Position numbers and translations under genes: made by a program | Part shown: one piece after another, positions 14,972-24,466 of the stretch | How the letters are laid out: every line of letters begins with the position of its first letter | Numbering within the stretch: position 1 is the first letter of the stretch | From: VXNJ01 sp009840625 | GTDB taxonomy: Bacteria; Chloroflexota; UBA11872; VXNJ01 | Assembly: GCA_965207915.1 (NCBI GenBank) | Contig: OZ242304.1 | Location: 62,001-126,000, forward strand | Direction of reading: 5' to 3' | DNA: 64,000 nucleotides | The notes under the pieces: generated by a model | The model's database searches: none | What the model was told of the DNA's origin: nothing | The model's input: only the letters and a program-made list of their open reading frames with translations

Positions 14972-16996
14972 CTACTTGATCAGGGCTACCGTCTGCATCC
15001 CTTGGGCCTGTTCGATCCCGCCCAGCACCTTGGTGTACGGGAACTCGACCTTGGCGGGGCGGTAAGCGTCCAGTTTGGGGGTTTCGAAGAGGGTCACGTA
15101 AGGCAGGCGGGTGGCGATCATGGCCTGCATGCGGTAGGCCAGGTCGCGTGCCTCGGCAAACGTTGTCGCCTGCAGGAACTGGTCGGCCAGGGCGTCGAAT
15201 TCCGGGTCGGAGAATCCGCCCCAGTTGTTGCCGCCCTTCTGGTTCTCGGGGGCGTAGCGCGAGTGGAAGAAGGATTCCAGGTGGTTGGGGAATATGTTGA
15301 ATGCCCAGCCCAGGATCCACATGTCCAATTCCTGGGCCACGTTATCCGAGAAAAGTTTGTCGACGATCACGTTGAAGCCGGCCAGGTTGGCCCGGGCCGG
15401 GATCCCGACGTCGTTTAGCCAGCGCTCGATCCAGATCGCAAACGTCGAGCGCAGCGGGTCGTAGCCGGCGCTGGGGGCCAGTATCTCCAGCTGCGGGACC
15501 GGCTCTCCGCCGGGCATCGTGAGCCCTTTCCCCTGCACGCTGACGAAATTGCCGTCCTCGCTGACCTCCGGCCGGACTTCGAATTCGAATCCGGCGCCTT
15601 CGAGCAGCGCCACCGCCTGGTCGATCCGCTCGGCGCGGGTAAGGCCCTCCCCGATTCGTTCGATGTCCGGGTTGTGCCAGAAGGAATTCCCCTCCGCGAC
15701 CATCCCGTACTGCGGAAAGGCGGTCGCCTGCAGGACCGTCTGGGTCACGAATTCCTTGTCGATCAGGATTGCGACAGCATGGCGGAATTCCAGCGAGTCG
15801 AACGGGGCCTTGCGCACGTTGAAACCCAGGTACCGGGTCCCGTTGTTCTCGTTGCTGACCAGCGTGAGGTCGTCGGCCGCTTCGACCCGGTTGCGGAAAC
15901 CCTGCTCGAGTCCCAGGGGGTTGAAGACGTAGTCGACATCGCCGTTGGTCAGGGCCAGGATGGCGGTGTCCTGGTTTCCGTAAATGTTGAATGAGGCGTG
16001 CTCGGCGTGCGGTCCGACCACGTATTCAAGGTCGACCTCGCCATCGCCATCGCCGAGGACGGTTTCGTCGTAGCCGAGCACCGGATTCTGGGTGCGGATC
16101 GAACCATCTCCGAACTGGGTGATCTGGGCACCTTCGAACGCAAAGTTTGGAGCGGCCCCGTTCTGATAGAACGCGCCCGGCTCCCACTGGCGGAAATCGA
16201 GACCGCCGGCCGAGGGTTCGCCATCCGGGACGTGCGCGAACAGTGCCTCCACCTGCGCGGCGTTGTCGCCCAGGGCCAAAGCTTCATCGACGACCGGTCG
16301 CCAGTAATGCTCGGCCATGATGGGCATGAACGCGAGACCGAATTGCCACACGCCAAGGCCCGGAGTCTGCGGATCGCCGTCTTCGTCGGTGGCTTTGAAC
16401 CACACTTTCACGGTGTGCGGGTCGAGGGCTTCCACGCGCTCCACGAAATTCGGATCGACCGCCTGGGCCCAGTTTGAGCCGAGTCGCAGCGCCTGCACCG
16501 TCTCGACCGTGAACACGAAATCGTCGGCATCCAATGCCTCGCCGTCGCTCCAGAGTATTCCCTGGCGCAGGGGAACCTGGGTGGTCCAGAAATCCTGGCC
16601 GCCCGATTGCTCGATCGCCAGGTCGGTCGGGAAATCGGCGGCCGCCACCGGGACCCAGTCGAAGCGCTGGTCAGAGAGACCGTACAGGCTCAGGTTGTAG
16701 GCCCCGACGACGTAACCAGTCCAGACCGAACCCCCCGGACCGCCGTAGTAATTCCAGACGTTGCGAGTGATCGGTTCGGCAAAAACGGCCATCGAATAAG
16801 CCTCGGCCCGTCGGACGGGCTCCGGGCCGGGTGAAGAGGAAGCCGAAATCGGTGCGGGTGCTGGCGCCGGGACCGGGGTGGACGCAGTGTCAACCTCTTC
16901 GGACCGAAGGTCGCACCCCGTCAACAGAAATGCGGCAAGCAATGCGGAGAAGGTCAGGGCCAGGCTGGGTCCGGGCCGTCTGAATGGACTTGGCAC
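14972..16996 (-). CDS. oppA: Peptide ABC transporter substrate-binding lipoprotein (SBP_bac_5 family)
   Basis: 674-residue extracytoplasmic binding protein, first gene of the operon. The N-terminus has a basic start, a hydrophobic helix and the lipobox LLTGC (Cys28), so it should be lipid-anchored. A Pro/Ala/Ser linker rich in repeated PAPAPA follows. The mature part carries family landmarks: WSDGEALDADDFVFTVE, the long middle domain with YLGFNVRKAPFDS, and IGEGLTRAERIDQA. It is larger than E. coli OppA (about 540 residues) but similar to large binding proteins of environmental bacteria. Peptides are the most likely ligand, but this family also binds nickel and sugars. Confidence 0.92.
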   Translation of the reverse strand: MPSPFRRPGPSLALTFSALLAAFLLTGCDLRSEEVDTASTPVPAPAPAPISASSSPGPEPVRRAEAYSMAVFAEPITRNVWNYYGGPGGSVWTGYVVGAYNLSLYGLSDQRFDWVPVAAADFPTDLAIEQSGGQDFWTTQVPLRQGILWSDGEALDADDFVFTVETVQALRLGSNWAQAVDPNFVERVEALDPHTVKVWFKATDEDGDPQTPGLGVWQFGLAFMPIMAEHYWRPVVDEALALGDNAAQVEALFAHVPDGEPSAGGLDFRQWEPGAFYQNGAAPNFAFEGAQITQFGDGSIRTQNPVLGYDETVLGDGDGEVDLEYVVGPHAEHASFNIYGNQDTAILALTNGDVDYVFNPLGLEQGFRNRVEAADDLTLVSNENNGTRYLGFNVRKAPFDSLEFRHAVAILIDKEFVTQTVLQATAFPQYGMVAEGNSFWHNPDIERIGEGLTRAERIDQAVALLEGAGFEFEVRPEVSEDGNFVSVQGKGLTMPGGEPVPQLEILAPSAGYDPLRSTFAIWIERWLNDVGIPARANLAGFNVIVDKLFSDNVAQELDMWILGWAFNIFPNHLESFFHSRYAPENQKGGNNWGGFSDPEFDALADQFLQATTFAEARDLAYRMQAMIATRLPYVTLFETPKLDAYRPAKVEFPYTKVLGGIEQAQGMQTVALIK

Positions 16997-17255
16997 GTTG
17001 ACGCCTTAAGTGCAATTTCTGGAGCGGGCTGGGATCGACTTGCTTGCTTCCCTCACCAATATAGATAGCTTCATGGAAATCGCCGGTGGCCACGTCGATA
17101 GGCGACCGCGGAGGGGATCCAGCGATCGGCGCACCATTGGGGGCGTCCGGGCGACCGTCGGGTGGCGCGGGGGATGGGCCGAAAGATTCGGGCAAGCGGG
17201 GGTGATTAGCCGACCGCCGCGCTCAGCTCCGCGCAGGCGAGATTCAACCGCCGGT
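16997..17255. other. Region upstream of the peptide transporter operon
   Basis: No gene is recognised here. It must hold the promoter of the minus-strand opp operon. I could not pick out a convincing pair of promoter boxes. Confidence 0.35.
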
Positions 17256-17353
17256 TGCGGCGAACCCTTGGACACCACGATCACGATCGTGCTGCTGGTA
17301 TTCCTGGAATGGCTCAAGGTCCTGAAGATAGGGTTCGGGGCAGCGCTCTAGTT

Positions 17354-18477
17354 TGTCCTATTTCCGAGTACATGCGACAGGTGAACCCCTGAAATCGTAG
17401 GGGTCACTTAAGTCATCCTGCTGTGATACCAAACGCAGCAAAGGATGCCCGCTGTGACCCCCGACGATGTTATTTATCGCTACCGCCTGCGCACCCTGGC
17501 ATTGGCGCGCGAAATCGGCAGCGTCCGCGCCGCCTGCCGGGCGATGGGCATCCACCACTCCACCTACTACCGCTGGAAGTCCCAGGCGGACAGATACGGC
17601 CTTCACGTCCTGCGGCCCCGAGAGCGCCGCCGCCCGCAGATGCCGAACTCGATCTCCCAGCTCGTCGAGCAGCGCATCCTGGCGTTCTCCATCGGCAATC
17701 CGGGTCTGGGACCGGCCCGGGTCGCGGCCGAACTGGCACGCCCCAGGTGGGGCGGCATAAAGGTCTCCCCGTCCGGCATCTGGCGGGTGCTGAGGCGCCA
17801 CGGGCTCAATACCAGGTCCAGGCGCCTGGCCCTGGTGGCCGGTTATGCCGCTCCGCCCGGGCCGCAGCCCCGGGAACCCGAACCCGAGCGCCATCTGGAG
17901 GTTGATCGTCCCGGGGAGCTGGTGCAGATGGACTGCTTCCACATCGGAAGGCTCTCCGGCACCAGGGGGACCCTCTGGCAGTACACCGCCATCGACGTGG
18001 CCTCCTCCTTCGTCTGGGCCGAGCTGCATGCAACCCCGCGCAATCCCGCCGCCAGGTGGACTTCAAGGCTGGCCCGCCGGGTGGCCAGGGATCTGCGGTC
18101 AAGGGGCTGGCAGCTGGAGAAGGTCATGACCGACAACGGCTCCGAGTTCCGGGCCAGGCAGTTCGGGCGCATGGTTGCGGCCCTGGGCGCCCGCCAGAAG
18201 TTCATCCATGCCGGAAGGCCGCAGACGAACGGTTGTGTCGAAAGGGTCCAGGGCACCATCCTCGAAGAATGCTGGAAGCCGAGCTTTGCCCGCTACCTGG
18301 TGCCCAAGCAGACCGGGCTCAGGCGCGAACTGAACCGGTACCTGCGCTACTACAACCGGGATAGGGCCCATACCGGCCGCTGGAACCGCGGAAGGACCCC
18401 CGAGGAGGTAATCGGCAAGGGCAGAATCTACTCCTGAGAAACAGCCGTATGTGTCGCCACATCTCTGAAGCTGGACA
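17354..18477 (+). mobile_element. IS481-type insertion sequence (1124 bp) with 8-base target duplication
   Basis: Ends begin TGTCC: the left end reads TGTCCTATTTCCGAG and the right end, inverted, TGTCCAGCTTCAGAG. Further inward both ends carry GCGACA at matching positions. The element is flanked by direct repeats CTCTAGTT (17346-17353 and 18478-18485). A target core of CTAG fits what is known for IS481 itself. It interrupts the permease remnant described above. No second copy is in the window. Confidence 0.9.
17445..18437 (+). CDS. IS481-family transposase (integrase core)
   Basis: 330-residue transposase. The N-terminal helix-turn-helix (SVRAACRAMGIHHSTYYRWK) is followed by a winged-helix segment. 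The rve-type DDE core then has Asp in LVQMDCFHIG, Asp in VMTDNGSEF and Glu in NGCVERVQGT. The C-terminal LRYYNRDRAHTGRW is typical of IS481/IS3-like integrases. It is a single continuous frame, as in IS481 rather than the two-frame IS3. It appears intact. Confidence 0.92.
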   Translation: MPAVTPDDVIYRYRLRTLALAREIGSVRAACRAMGIHHSTYYRWKSQADRYGLHVLRPRERRRPQMPNSISQLVEQRILAFSIGNPGLGPARVAAELARPRWGGIKVSPSGIWRVLRRHGLNTRSRRLALVAGYAAPPGPQPREPEPERHLEVDRPGELVQMDCFHIGRLSGTRGTLWQYTAIDVASSFVWAELHATPRNPAARWTSRLARRVARDLRSRGWQLEKVMTDNGSEFRARQFGRMVAALGARQKFIHAGRPQTNGCVERVQGTILEECWKPSFARYLVPKQTGLRRELNRYLRYYNRDRAHTGRWNRGRTPEEVIGKGRIYS

Positions 18478-18558
18478 CTCTAGTTCGTCCTGTTCGCGGT
18501 GATCGCGCTGATGGACATCATCAATTCGCGAATCCTGAGCTAGGGCGTAGGGTATTGA

Positions 18559-18980
18559 CCGAACGGCGCATCCGTTACAGAATGCACGCCTCCGCAAGCG
18601 GCGGCGCATGGCCTTCCGAAGCTATGCGGCCAAGTACCCGGTTCGGGCTCGGGCGGCTACAAGAAAGCGGATGCGCCGGGCGGGGAATCGTGCCTGATTT
18701 GTGAGCTAGAGCGACCCAATCGAACCCGCCGGACCAACTCCTCTCCCGCGCTGGCTGCGGCGATTGACCAGATGAAACGACCTGGCTCCGCGCGAGGTAG
18801 CTGACAGCGCGCGATTGCGAATCTGCGGCGCTACGGCACCAATCCGCGGCGACACCGCGGATATGGCGGCGAAGCCGGTACCCGTAGCTACAATGAGGCC
18901 ATTCCGCGACTGAAAATGACGATGTCACCGGTCCGTGGTAGTGGGCCGGTGCAGCACATTCGTAATCGAGGAGTCCTCAA
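18559..18980. other. Non-coding stretch before the frameshifted permease copy
   Basis: I see no recognisable gene. A GAGGAG ribosome-binding site at 18968-18973 belongs to the permease copy that follows. The region may include decayed upstream sequence of that gene. Confidence 0.4.
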
Positions 18981-19924
18981 ACGGCGACTGAAGCTGGCAC
19001 TGCGCCCCGGATGACGCTTCGCAGGCGGCTCGGACTGACTTACCGAGGCGGAGCGACGGCTTACCTGTTCGTTCTGCCGTCGATCCTGTTTATCACGGTG
19101 TTCGTCATCATCCCGATCTTCGGAATCCTCTACTACAGCTTCACCGACTACGACCTGCTCACCCCGCCGAAATGGGTTGGTCTGGAAAACTACCAAAAGG
19201 CGCCGGACGAGCCCCGGTTCTTCCCGGCTATCCGCAACACGCTGTTCTTCGCTCTCGGCACGGTTCCGGCCGGGGTGGTCACCTCGCTGCTGTTGGCGGT
19301 GCTGATCAACCGCGCGATCCGCGGAATCTACTTCTTCCGGGCCATGTTCTACATGCCGGTCGTTTCCTCTTTCGTATCGGTTTCGCTGATTTTCCTCTGG
19401 CTGTACGAACCCCAGGTCGGGTTCGCCAACGAGACCCTGCGGGCGGTGGGCCTGCCGGGGTCCAAGTGGCTGCTGGGTCCGGAAACGGCCCTGATGGCCA
19501 TCATCATCATGAGCATCTGGAAGAACATGGGCCTGAACATGGTTCTTTACCTGGCCGGCCTGCAGTCGATCCCGCCGCACCTGTACGAAGCGGCGGACAT
19601 CGACGGAGCCGGCCGCGTGTCCAAGATGTTCAGGATCACGTTGCCCCTGCTGGCACCGACAACCTACTTTGTCGTCATTGTTTACTTCATTGGCGCATTG
19701 CAGGTATTCGTGCAGATGTACATCATGACTTGTAGGACGACTTTCTGATGGTTTGCGGCGGACCTTTAGACACCACCATCACGATCGTTCTGCTCGTTTT
19801 CTTGGAAGCGTTCTTGGCCCTGAAGATGGGATTCGGCGCCGCGCTGTCCTTCATCCTGTTCGCGGTGATCGCGCTGATCACGATCATCAACTCGCGAATC
19901 CTGAGTTACGACATCGGATACTGA
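18981..19924 (+). pseudogene. MalF/UgpA-type sugar ABC permease, frameshifted copy
   Basis: This copy of the permease has two lesions. First, the sequence at 18981 reads ACG GCG ACT, 7 bases behind GAGGAG and in frame. Its paralogues start with M-A at the same distance before the RRLGLT segment, so a lost ATG (ATG to ACG) is likely; the next in-frame ATG is 19011. Second, the frame ends at 19746 after the MTC segment. The rest of the protein (CGGPLDTT to SYDIGY) continues in another frame to TGA at 19922. Removing two bases near 19736 restores a 313-codon gene, matching the 312 and 311 of the intact copies. The EAA loop (EAADIDGAG...ITLPLLAP) is intact. Either gene decay or sequence error is possible for the frameshift. 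Confidence 0.82.
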
Positions 19925-20085
19925 CCGGCAGACCTCGCGGTTTCAGGCCGCGGGCCGGTCGCAGTCGGGGGCAATGGCCTTCGGATCCGAACCAGTCATC
20001 GCATGATCGGGCTCGCTGCATGAGCCCTTCGCATCCGCGAATGAAAACCCCTGGCGGGTCGCGAAACTCGGCTAAACGCGACTAG

Positions 20086-22010
20086 CCCGGATCGTGCACC
20101 GATTTTGTAATCCGCCTGCGCCCACACCGTATCCCGACAGGTTTACAGGACCCTATTCGGGGCGCAGCAGCAGCTGGTCGCGGATTCGCACTCTGCCCGT
20201 TTGGTCCAGGCCCGGACACCATCTGTGGAGGCGTCTGCGATTGGCCCCGATTTGACGCTCCCGCTTCTTAAAACAGCAACGCCTCCGCGACAATTGGAGT
20301 GATCTAAAACCAGCCGTCGCAAAGGCGTTCCCGATGGCAAAGTCTACGAACCGGACGACCCTTTCCGCACCCATCGACCTGGAGTTCGCAAGCCACTACC
20401 GCCGCCGGGTCCGGGCGCGCTTTAGCGGTCAGCTGATGTCCTCTGACGGCGGCGGGCTGATCCTTGGCGAGGTGGATGGGCGCCTGGGCCTGATCGACCG
20501 CCTGGCAGTCTGCTTTGCCGACCACCGCAATCCCAACGCCGTCACCCACAGCGTCAGGGAGCTGATCGCCCAGCGCGTTTACGGGATCGCCCTGGGTTAC
20601 GAGGACCTGAACGACCACGACGCCCTGCGGTCCGACCCGGTCCTGGCCATGCTCTGCGGCAAGAAGGACGTGACCGGCTCGGACCGCCGCGGCAAGCCGC
20701 TGGCCTCGGCGGCGACCCTGAACCGGCTGGAGAACTCGGCGCCGGATGCGGCTCCCGCCGACCGCTATCGCCGCATCGCGGCGAACTTCCAGGCCATGGA
20801 CGACCTGCTCTGCGACCTTTTCCTGGAGGCCCATCCGCGTCCGCCCAAACGGATCGTCCTGGACCTTGACGTCACCGACGATCCGGTCCACGGCGAGCAG
20901 CAGGAAGGCAGGTTCTATCACGGGTACTACCGCAGCTACTGCTTCCTGCCGCTCTACGTCTACTGCGGGCAGCACCTGCTTGCCTGCCGGCTGGGAGTAT
21001 CCAACCGCGATCCCGGCGCCGACGTGCCCGAGCAGATCTCCCGCATCGTCGAGCGGATCAGGCGGGCCTGGCCGCGGACGGAGATCGTCCTGCGCGGGGA
21101 CTCGGGGTTCGCCCGCGAGAAGACCATGGCCTGGTGCGAGGAGAACAGCGTCGACTTCGTCTTCGGCCTGGCCCGCAACCAGCGCCTGGTCGGAGCGATC
21201 GCCAGCGAACTCTCGAGCGCCCGCTACCGGCACCGGGCCAGCGGAAGGCCGGCCCGGTTCTACCGGGACTTTGCCTATCGCACCCTGGACAGCTGGTCCC
21301 GGTCGCGGCGCGTGATCGGCAAGGCCGAGCACCTGGACCGCGGACCCAATCCCCGCTTCGTGGTCACCAGCCTGTCCAGGTGGCAGGTGGGGCCGGCCGG
21401 GATCTACGAACGCAGTTTCTGTCCGCGCGGCGAGATGGAAAACCGCATCAAGGAGATGCAGCTGGCCCTGTTTAGCGACCGCACCAGCGCCTCGGCGTTC
21501 TCGGCCAACCGGCTGCGTCTCTACTTCTCGGGCTTTGCCTACGTGCTGCTGTCGGGGATAAGGCGGCTCTGCCCGGAAGCTGCCGATAACGGGCGCCTGC
21601 GCTGCGACACCATAAGGCTCAGGTTCCTCAAGCTGGCCGCCCTCATCCGGATCACTACCCGCCGCATCTGGATAACCCTTCCCTCAGCCTGTCCGGCGGC
21701 GCAGCAGTACCGCAAGGCGCTGGCGGCATTGGCCAGGATCCCTCTTTACCGGGCCGCGCCGACGTAGCCGCCGGCCCCCCACCAGGCGGGCGGCAATAGC
21801 CGCCGATCCCCCGGCGAAGCCGTGTCCCGGCGCTCCGGCGAACGGTGATCGGGGCTCAGGATCGGCGTGTTGCCGGGAGGAAAGGGACGCAGGGGCGGCA
21901 ATTGCGTTCTCGTCTCCGACCAGATTGCGCCGCACGGGCGGAAACCGGGCACATGTCAGTCCGAATCGGCTCAAAGCGCGCTAATTAAACCGATCCGTGA
22001 ATCTTGCGGG
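20086..22010 (+). mobile_element. IS1380-type insertion sequence, copy 2 (1925 bp)
   Basis: Same element as 7495-9419 in the opposite orientation. Ends are CCCGGATCGTGCACCGAT (left) and, inverted, CCCGCAAGATTCACGGAT (right). A perfect 4-base duplication CTAG flanks it (20082-20085 and 22011-22014), the size expected for IS1380 elements. It landed at the extreme 3' end of the M24 peptidase gene on the opposite strand. Rejoining the flanks gives that gene a stop codon four codons after the junction. Confidence 0.93.
20334..21767 (+). CDS. IS1380-family transposase
   Basis: 477 residues, identical in amino-acid sequence to the copy at 7738-9171, with the same DDE residues (LDLDVTDD, LRGDSGF, RIKEMQ). 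It is intact. ATG 20334 is the only good start; the roughly 250 bases before it inside the element are non-coding. Confidence 0.92.
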   Translation: MAKSTNRTTLSAPIDLEFASHYRRRVRARFSGQLMSSDGGGLILGEVDGRLGLIDRLAVCFADHRNPNAVTHSVRELIAQRVYGIALGYEDLNDHDALRSDPVLAMLCGKKDVTGSDRRGKPLASAATLNRLENSAPDAAPADRYRRIAANFQAMDDLLCDLFLEAHPRPPKRIVLDLDVTDDPVHGEQQEGRFYHGYYRSYCFLPLYVYCGQHLLACRLGVSNRDPGADVPEQISRIVERIRRAWPRTEIVLRGDSGFAREKTMAWCEENSVDFVFGLARNQRLVGAIASELSSARYRHRASGRPARFYRDFAYRTLDSWSRSRRVIGKAEHLDRGPNPRFVVTSLSRWQVGPAGIYERSFCPRGEMENRIKEMQLALFSDRTSASAFSANRLRLYFSGFAYVLLSGIRRLCPEAADNGRLRCDTIRLRFLKLAALIRITTRRIWITLPSACPAAQQYRKALAALARIPLYRAAPT

Positions 22011-23302
22011 CTAGGCGCTGCGCAGGTCGGCGCGAAGCCGCCGCGCCATCGATCGCTGGCGGAACCAGGTCCGCCTAGTTTGCCGCAACGCGGCTGATCT
22101 GGTGCCCGATCCGAGTGAGCGAGCGGGCGAACGCCGTCGGGCTCGATCAGGCAGGTTATCTCGGAACAGAAATGACCTAGATCTGCGACCCTCGTTCCGG
22201 CTTCGAGGACTATCACCATCCCCGCCTCAAGCGGCGTCGGGTCGACCGGGGCCAGGTACGGCGTTTCGTGAATATCGATGCCGATTCCGTGACCAATGAA
22301 GGCCCCGGCCATTTCCAACCCCTCGGACTCCATCCGCGCTCGCCCCAGCTGGAATAGCTCAGCTCCGCTTGTCCCTGGTCGCAGGGCATCAAGTAGGTCC
22401 GCGTTCACCCGATCGAGCCTTTCATGGATTTCGAATGCCCGCGGCGGCGGATCGCCGAACGCGTACACATGAAACTTGTCGCCGGCGTAATCGCGGTGAA
22501 TGCAACCGACGTCGACCGACACGATCGAATCGCGTGCGATGCGCCGATCGGTTGGCGGCAGCAGGGTCGGTCCGACCGGGCCGGCGTTCAGGTGCAGAAT
22601 GTAGGGGACGGTGCGGGAATCGGCGACCGCGCGGCGAACATGGCCGGCCAGGTCGCGTTCACTAATTCCGGTGGCGAGATGCCGCGGGACTGCTGCGTGA
22701 CCGCGCTCGCTGCCCTCCACGGCCCCCTCAAGCCGGGCCAGTTCCGCCGCGGTCTTGACCATCCGGACGTGGATGAAGTCCTGCGTGGCGTCGACCAGTT
22801 CGGCGAACGGCGAATGTGCCGCCAGGCGACTGGCGGTGCGGGCGGAAATATCGGCCAGGTCGACTCCGATTACCGCCTCCGTGAGCCCTCTGGCGGCGAG
22901 GGCGCGCGCCAACTCCTCGAAGGGCTCGGCTTCGGTGTTGGGGGAAACGCCCGGTCCGGGCAATTCCGAAGCCGGACCCACGAAGCGGCGATCTTCGATC
23001 CAGCTGCCCTGGAAAGCCACGTCTTCGGCTTCGTCGGGACAGGTGACAAAAAACGGCGGAATGTCCGGGTCGGCCGGCAGGGCGGCGAAGCGGACCAGCG
23101 GCAGTCCGTTGTAGAGCGGCCCCGGGAAGTCGCGGCCGAAATGGGTGAAGAAGCCGGCGAGGTATCCGAAGTTCACGTACCCGCCAGCCAGGAGCAGATC
23201 GATGTCGCGTTCGGCCATCCGGGCGATGGCGCGTTCGTGGTTTAGCAGTTCGGGTTCGGGCACGGCAACCGCCTTCCGCAACTCGGCCGGTTCAGAGGCC
23301 AT
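21971..23302 (-). CDS. M24-family metallopeptidase (Xaa-Pro aminopeptidase/creatinase fold), C-terminus altered by an IS
   Basis: 443-residue protein. A creatinase-type N-terminal domain (to about residue 170) is followed by a pita-bread M24 domain with all five metal ligands: Asp in SVDVGC, Asp in DYAGDK, His in GHGIGIDIHE, Glu in VLEAGT and Glu in CSEIT. It may be a proline-specific peptidase or a creatinase-like hydrolase. The last residues (PQDSRIGLISAL) are encoded by the IS1380-type element. Joining the IS flanks gives a 433-residue protein ending APSRV instead. The catalytic part is unaffected. The roughly 35 residues before the junction are low in recognisable structure, so the family domain may really end near SDR. 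It is divergent from the permease at 23395. Confidence 0.87.
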   Translation of the reverse strand: MASEPAELRKAVAVPEPELLNHERAIARMAERDIDLLLAGGYVNFGYLAGFFTHFGRDFPGPLYNGLPLVRFAALPADPDIPPFFVTCPDEAEDVAFQGSWIEDRRFVGPASELPGPGVSPNTEAEPFEELARALAARGLTEAVIGVDLADISARTASRLAAHSPFAELVDATQDFIHVRMVKTAAELARLEGAVEGSERGHAAVPRHLATGISERDLAGHVRRAVADSRTVPYILHLNAGPVGPTLLPPTDRRIARDSIVSVDVGCIHRDYAGDKFHVYAFGDPPPRAFEIHERLDRVNADLLDALRPGTSGAELFQLGRARMESEGLEMAGAFIGHGIGIDIHETPYLAPVDPTPLEAGMVIVLEAGTRVADLGHFCSEITCLIEPDGVRPLAHSDRAPDQPRCGKLGGPGSASDRWRGGFAPTCAAPSPQDSRIGLISAL

Positions 23303-23394
23303 TCTGCAATTGCCGCGACGCCGGCGCGGGATCGGGGTGGGCCCGACCGATAATGAGTTCTTGAACGAACCATAAGCGGTGGTTGCGGGGCAGG

Positions 23395-24333
23395 GTGGCT
23401 CAATTCAGCGCGGTTCGCGGCGACGGCGCGCGGCGCCGGCTGGGACTGACTTTCCGCGGCGGGTTGGTCGCGTACCTGTTCGTCCTCCCGTCCATCGTTT
23501 TCATATTCGTGTTCATCATCCTGCCAATCCTGGCCGCCCTCTACTACAGCTTCACCACCTACGATCTGCTGACCGCCCCCAAACTGACCGGAATCGACAA
23601 CTACCGGGCCCTCGGCAGCGAACCCAGATTCCCGCCCGCGGTCCGCAACACCCTGCTCTTCGCCCTGGGCACGGTGCCCACCGGGGTGCTGATTTCACTG
23701 CTCCTGGCGGTCTTGATCAACCGCTCCATCGTCGGAATCGTCTTTTTCCGGGCAATGTTCTACATGCCCGTCGTTTCCTCGTTCGCGGCGGTCTCGATCA
23801 TATTTCTCTGGCTGTACGAACCACAGGTAGGGATCATCGGCAAGTTCATGCAGTCGCTGGGCATGGCGCCGATCAGGTGGGTCCGCGACCCGGATACGGC
23901 CCTGCTTTCGATCATCCTGACGAGTGTTTGGAAGAACCTGGGTTTGAACATGGTCCTTTATCTGGCCGGGCTGCAATCGATCCCACCGCACCTTTACGAG
24001 GCCGCCGACATCGACGGGGCGGGTCGACTGCAAAAGCTCTTGCGCATCACGCTGCCACTGCTCGCCCCGACGACATATTTCGTGGTGATCGTCTACTTCA
24101 TCGGCGCCCTGCAGATGTTCACGCAGGTGTTCTTTATGACCTGCGACTACGAGACCAACATCTGCGGGGGTCCGGTGGACTCGACGATCACGATCGTGAT
24201 GCTTATCTACCTGGAGGCGTTCGCGGCGCTGAAGATGGGATTTGCGGCGGCGCTCTCGTTCGCCCTTTTCGCGGTCATCGGGATCGTCACCGCCGTCAAC
24301 GCGCGACTGCTCTCATACGACATCGGGTACTGA
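23395..24333 (+). CDS. Sugar ABC transporter permease, MalF/UgpA type (array copy 3, intact)
   Basis: 312-residue inner-membrane permease of the binding-protein-dependent sugar type. Six hydrophobic segments are visible, beginning with AYLFVLPSIVFIFVF. The cytoplasmic EAA loop is clear (YEAADIDGAGRLQKLLRITLPLLAP). GTG 23395 was chosen because the resulting start (MAQF...RRRLGLTFRGG) has the same layout as its paralogues; TTG 23383 is an alternative. No ATPase, binding protein or MalG-type partner is adjacent. It lies between a divergent peptidase and a convergent SRPBCC gene. It is closely similar by eye to the copies at 18981 and 25107 along its whole length. Confidence 0.9.
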   Translation: MAQFSAVRGDGARRRLGLTFRGGLVAYLFVLPSIVFIFVFIILPILAALYYSFTTYDLLTAPKLTGIDNYRALGSEPRFPPAVRNTLLFALGTVPTGVLISLLLAVLINRSIVGIVFFRAMFYMPVVSSFAAVSIIFLWLYEPQVGIIGKFMQSLGMAPIRWVRDPDTALLSIILTSVWKNLGLNMVLYLAGLQSIPPHLYEAADIDGAGRLQKLLRITLPLLAPTTYFVVIVYFIGALQMFTQVFFMTCDYETNICGGPVDSTITIVMLIYLEAFAALKMGFAAALSFALFAVIGIVTAVNARLLSYDIGY

Positions 24334-24466
24334 GCGACGCGGCATCCGGCGGTGCGGGTCCGGACGCGAACGGCGGTCAACTTGCCCAGGCCGGGTCGAA
24401 GTGCTTAATCCAGGCCCCGGATCGGAATGCGGCAAACGTTTGCCGGGCAGATTTTGATTGATTCGC

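Larger units (their letters stand above)
17256..18558 (+). pseudogene. Remnant (last ~75 codons) of a MalF-type ABC permease, split by an IS481-type element
   Basis: The frame CGEPLDTTITIVLLVFLE at 17256 onward, ending GFGAAL at 17348, matches the C-terminal region of the permease copies at 18981, 23395 and 25107. The match resumes after the insertion at 18486 (FVLFAVIAL, INSRILS) and runs to a TGA at 18556-18558 that aligns with the TGA of the 18981 copy. Removing the element and one 8-base duplicate rejoins the two halves in frame. Two in-frame TAG codons are present: one at the insertion point, where the paralogue has TCC (Ser), and one at 18541, where it has TAC (Tyr). The front three quarters of the gene are absent. 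It most resembles the frameshifted copy immediately downstream. Confidence 0.85.

Noticed and set aside
7491..22014. Composite transposon of 14.5 kb framed by the IS1380-type copies
   Set aside because: Copy 2 has its own perfect CTAG duplication, so it inserted singly; the outer tetramers (CTAA and CTAG) do not form a duplication of the whole unit.
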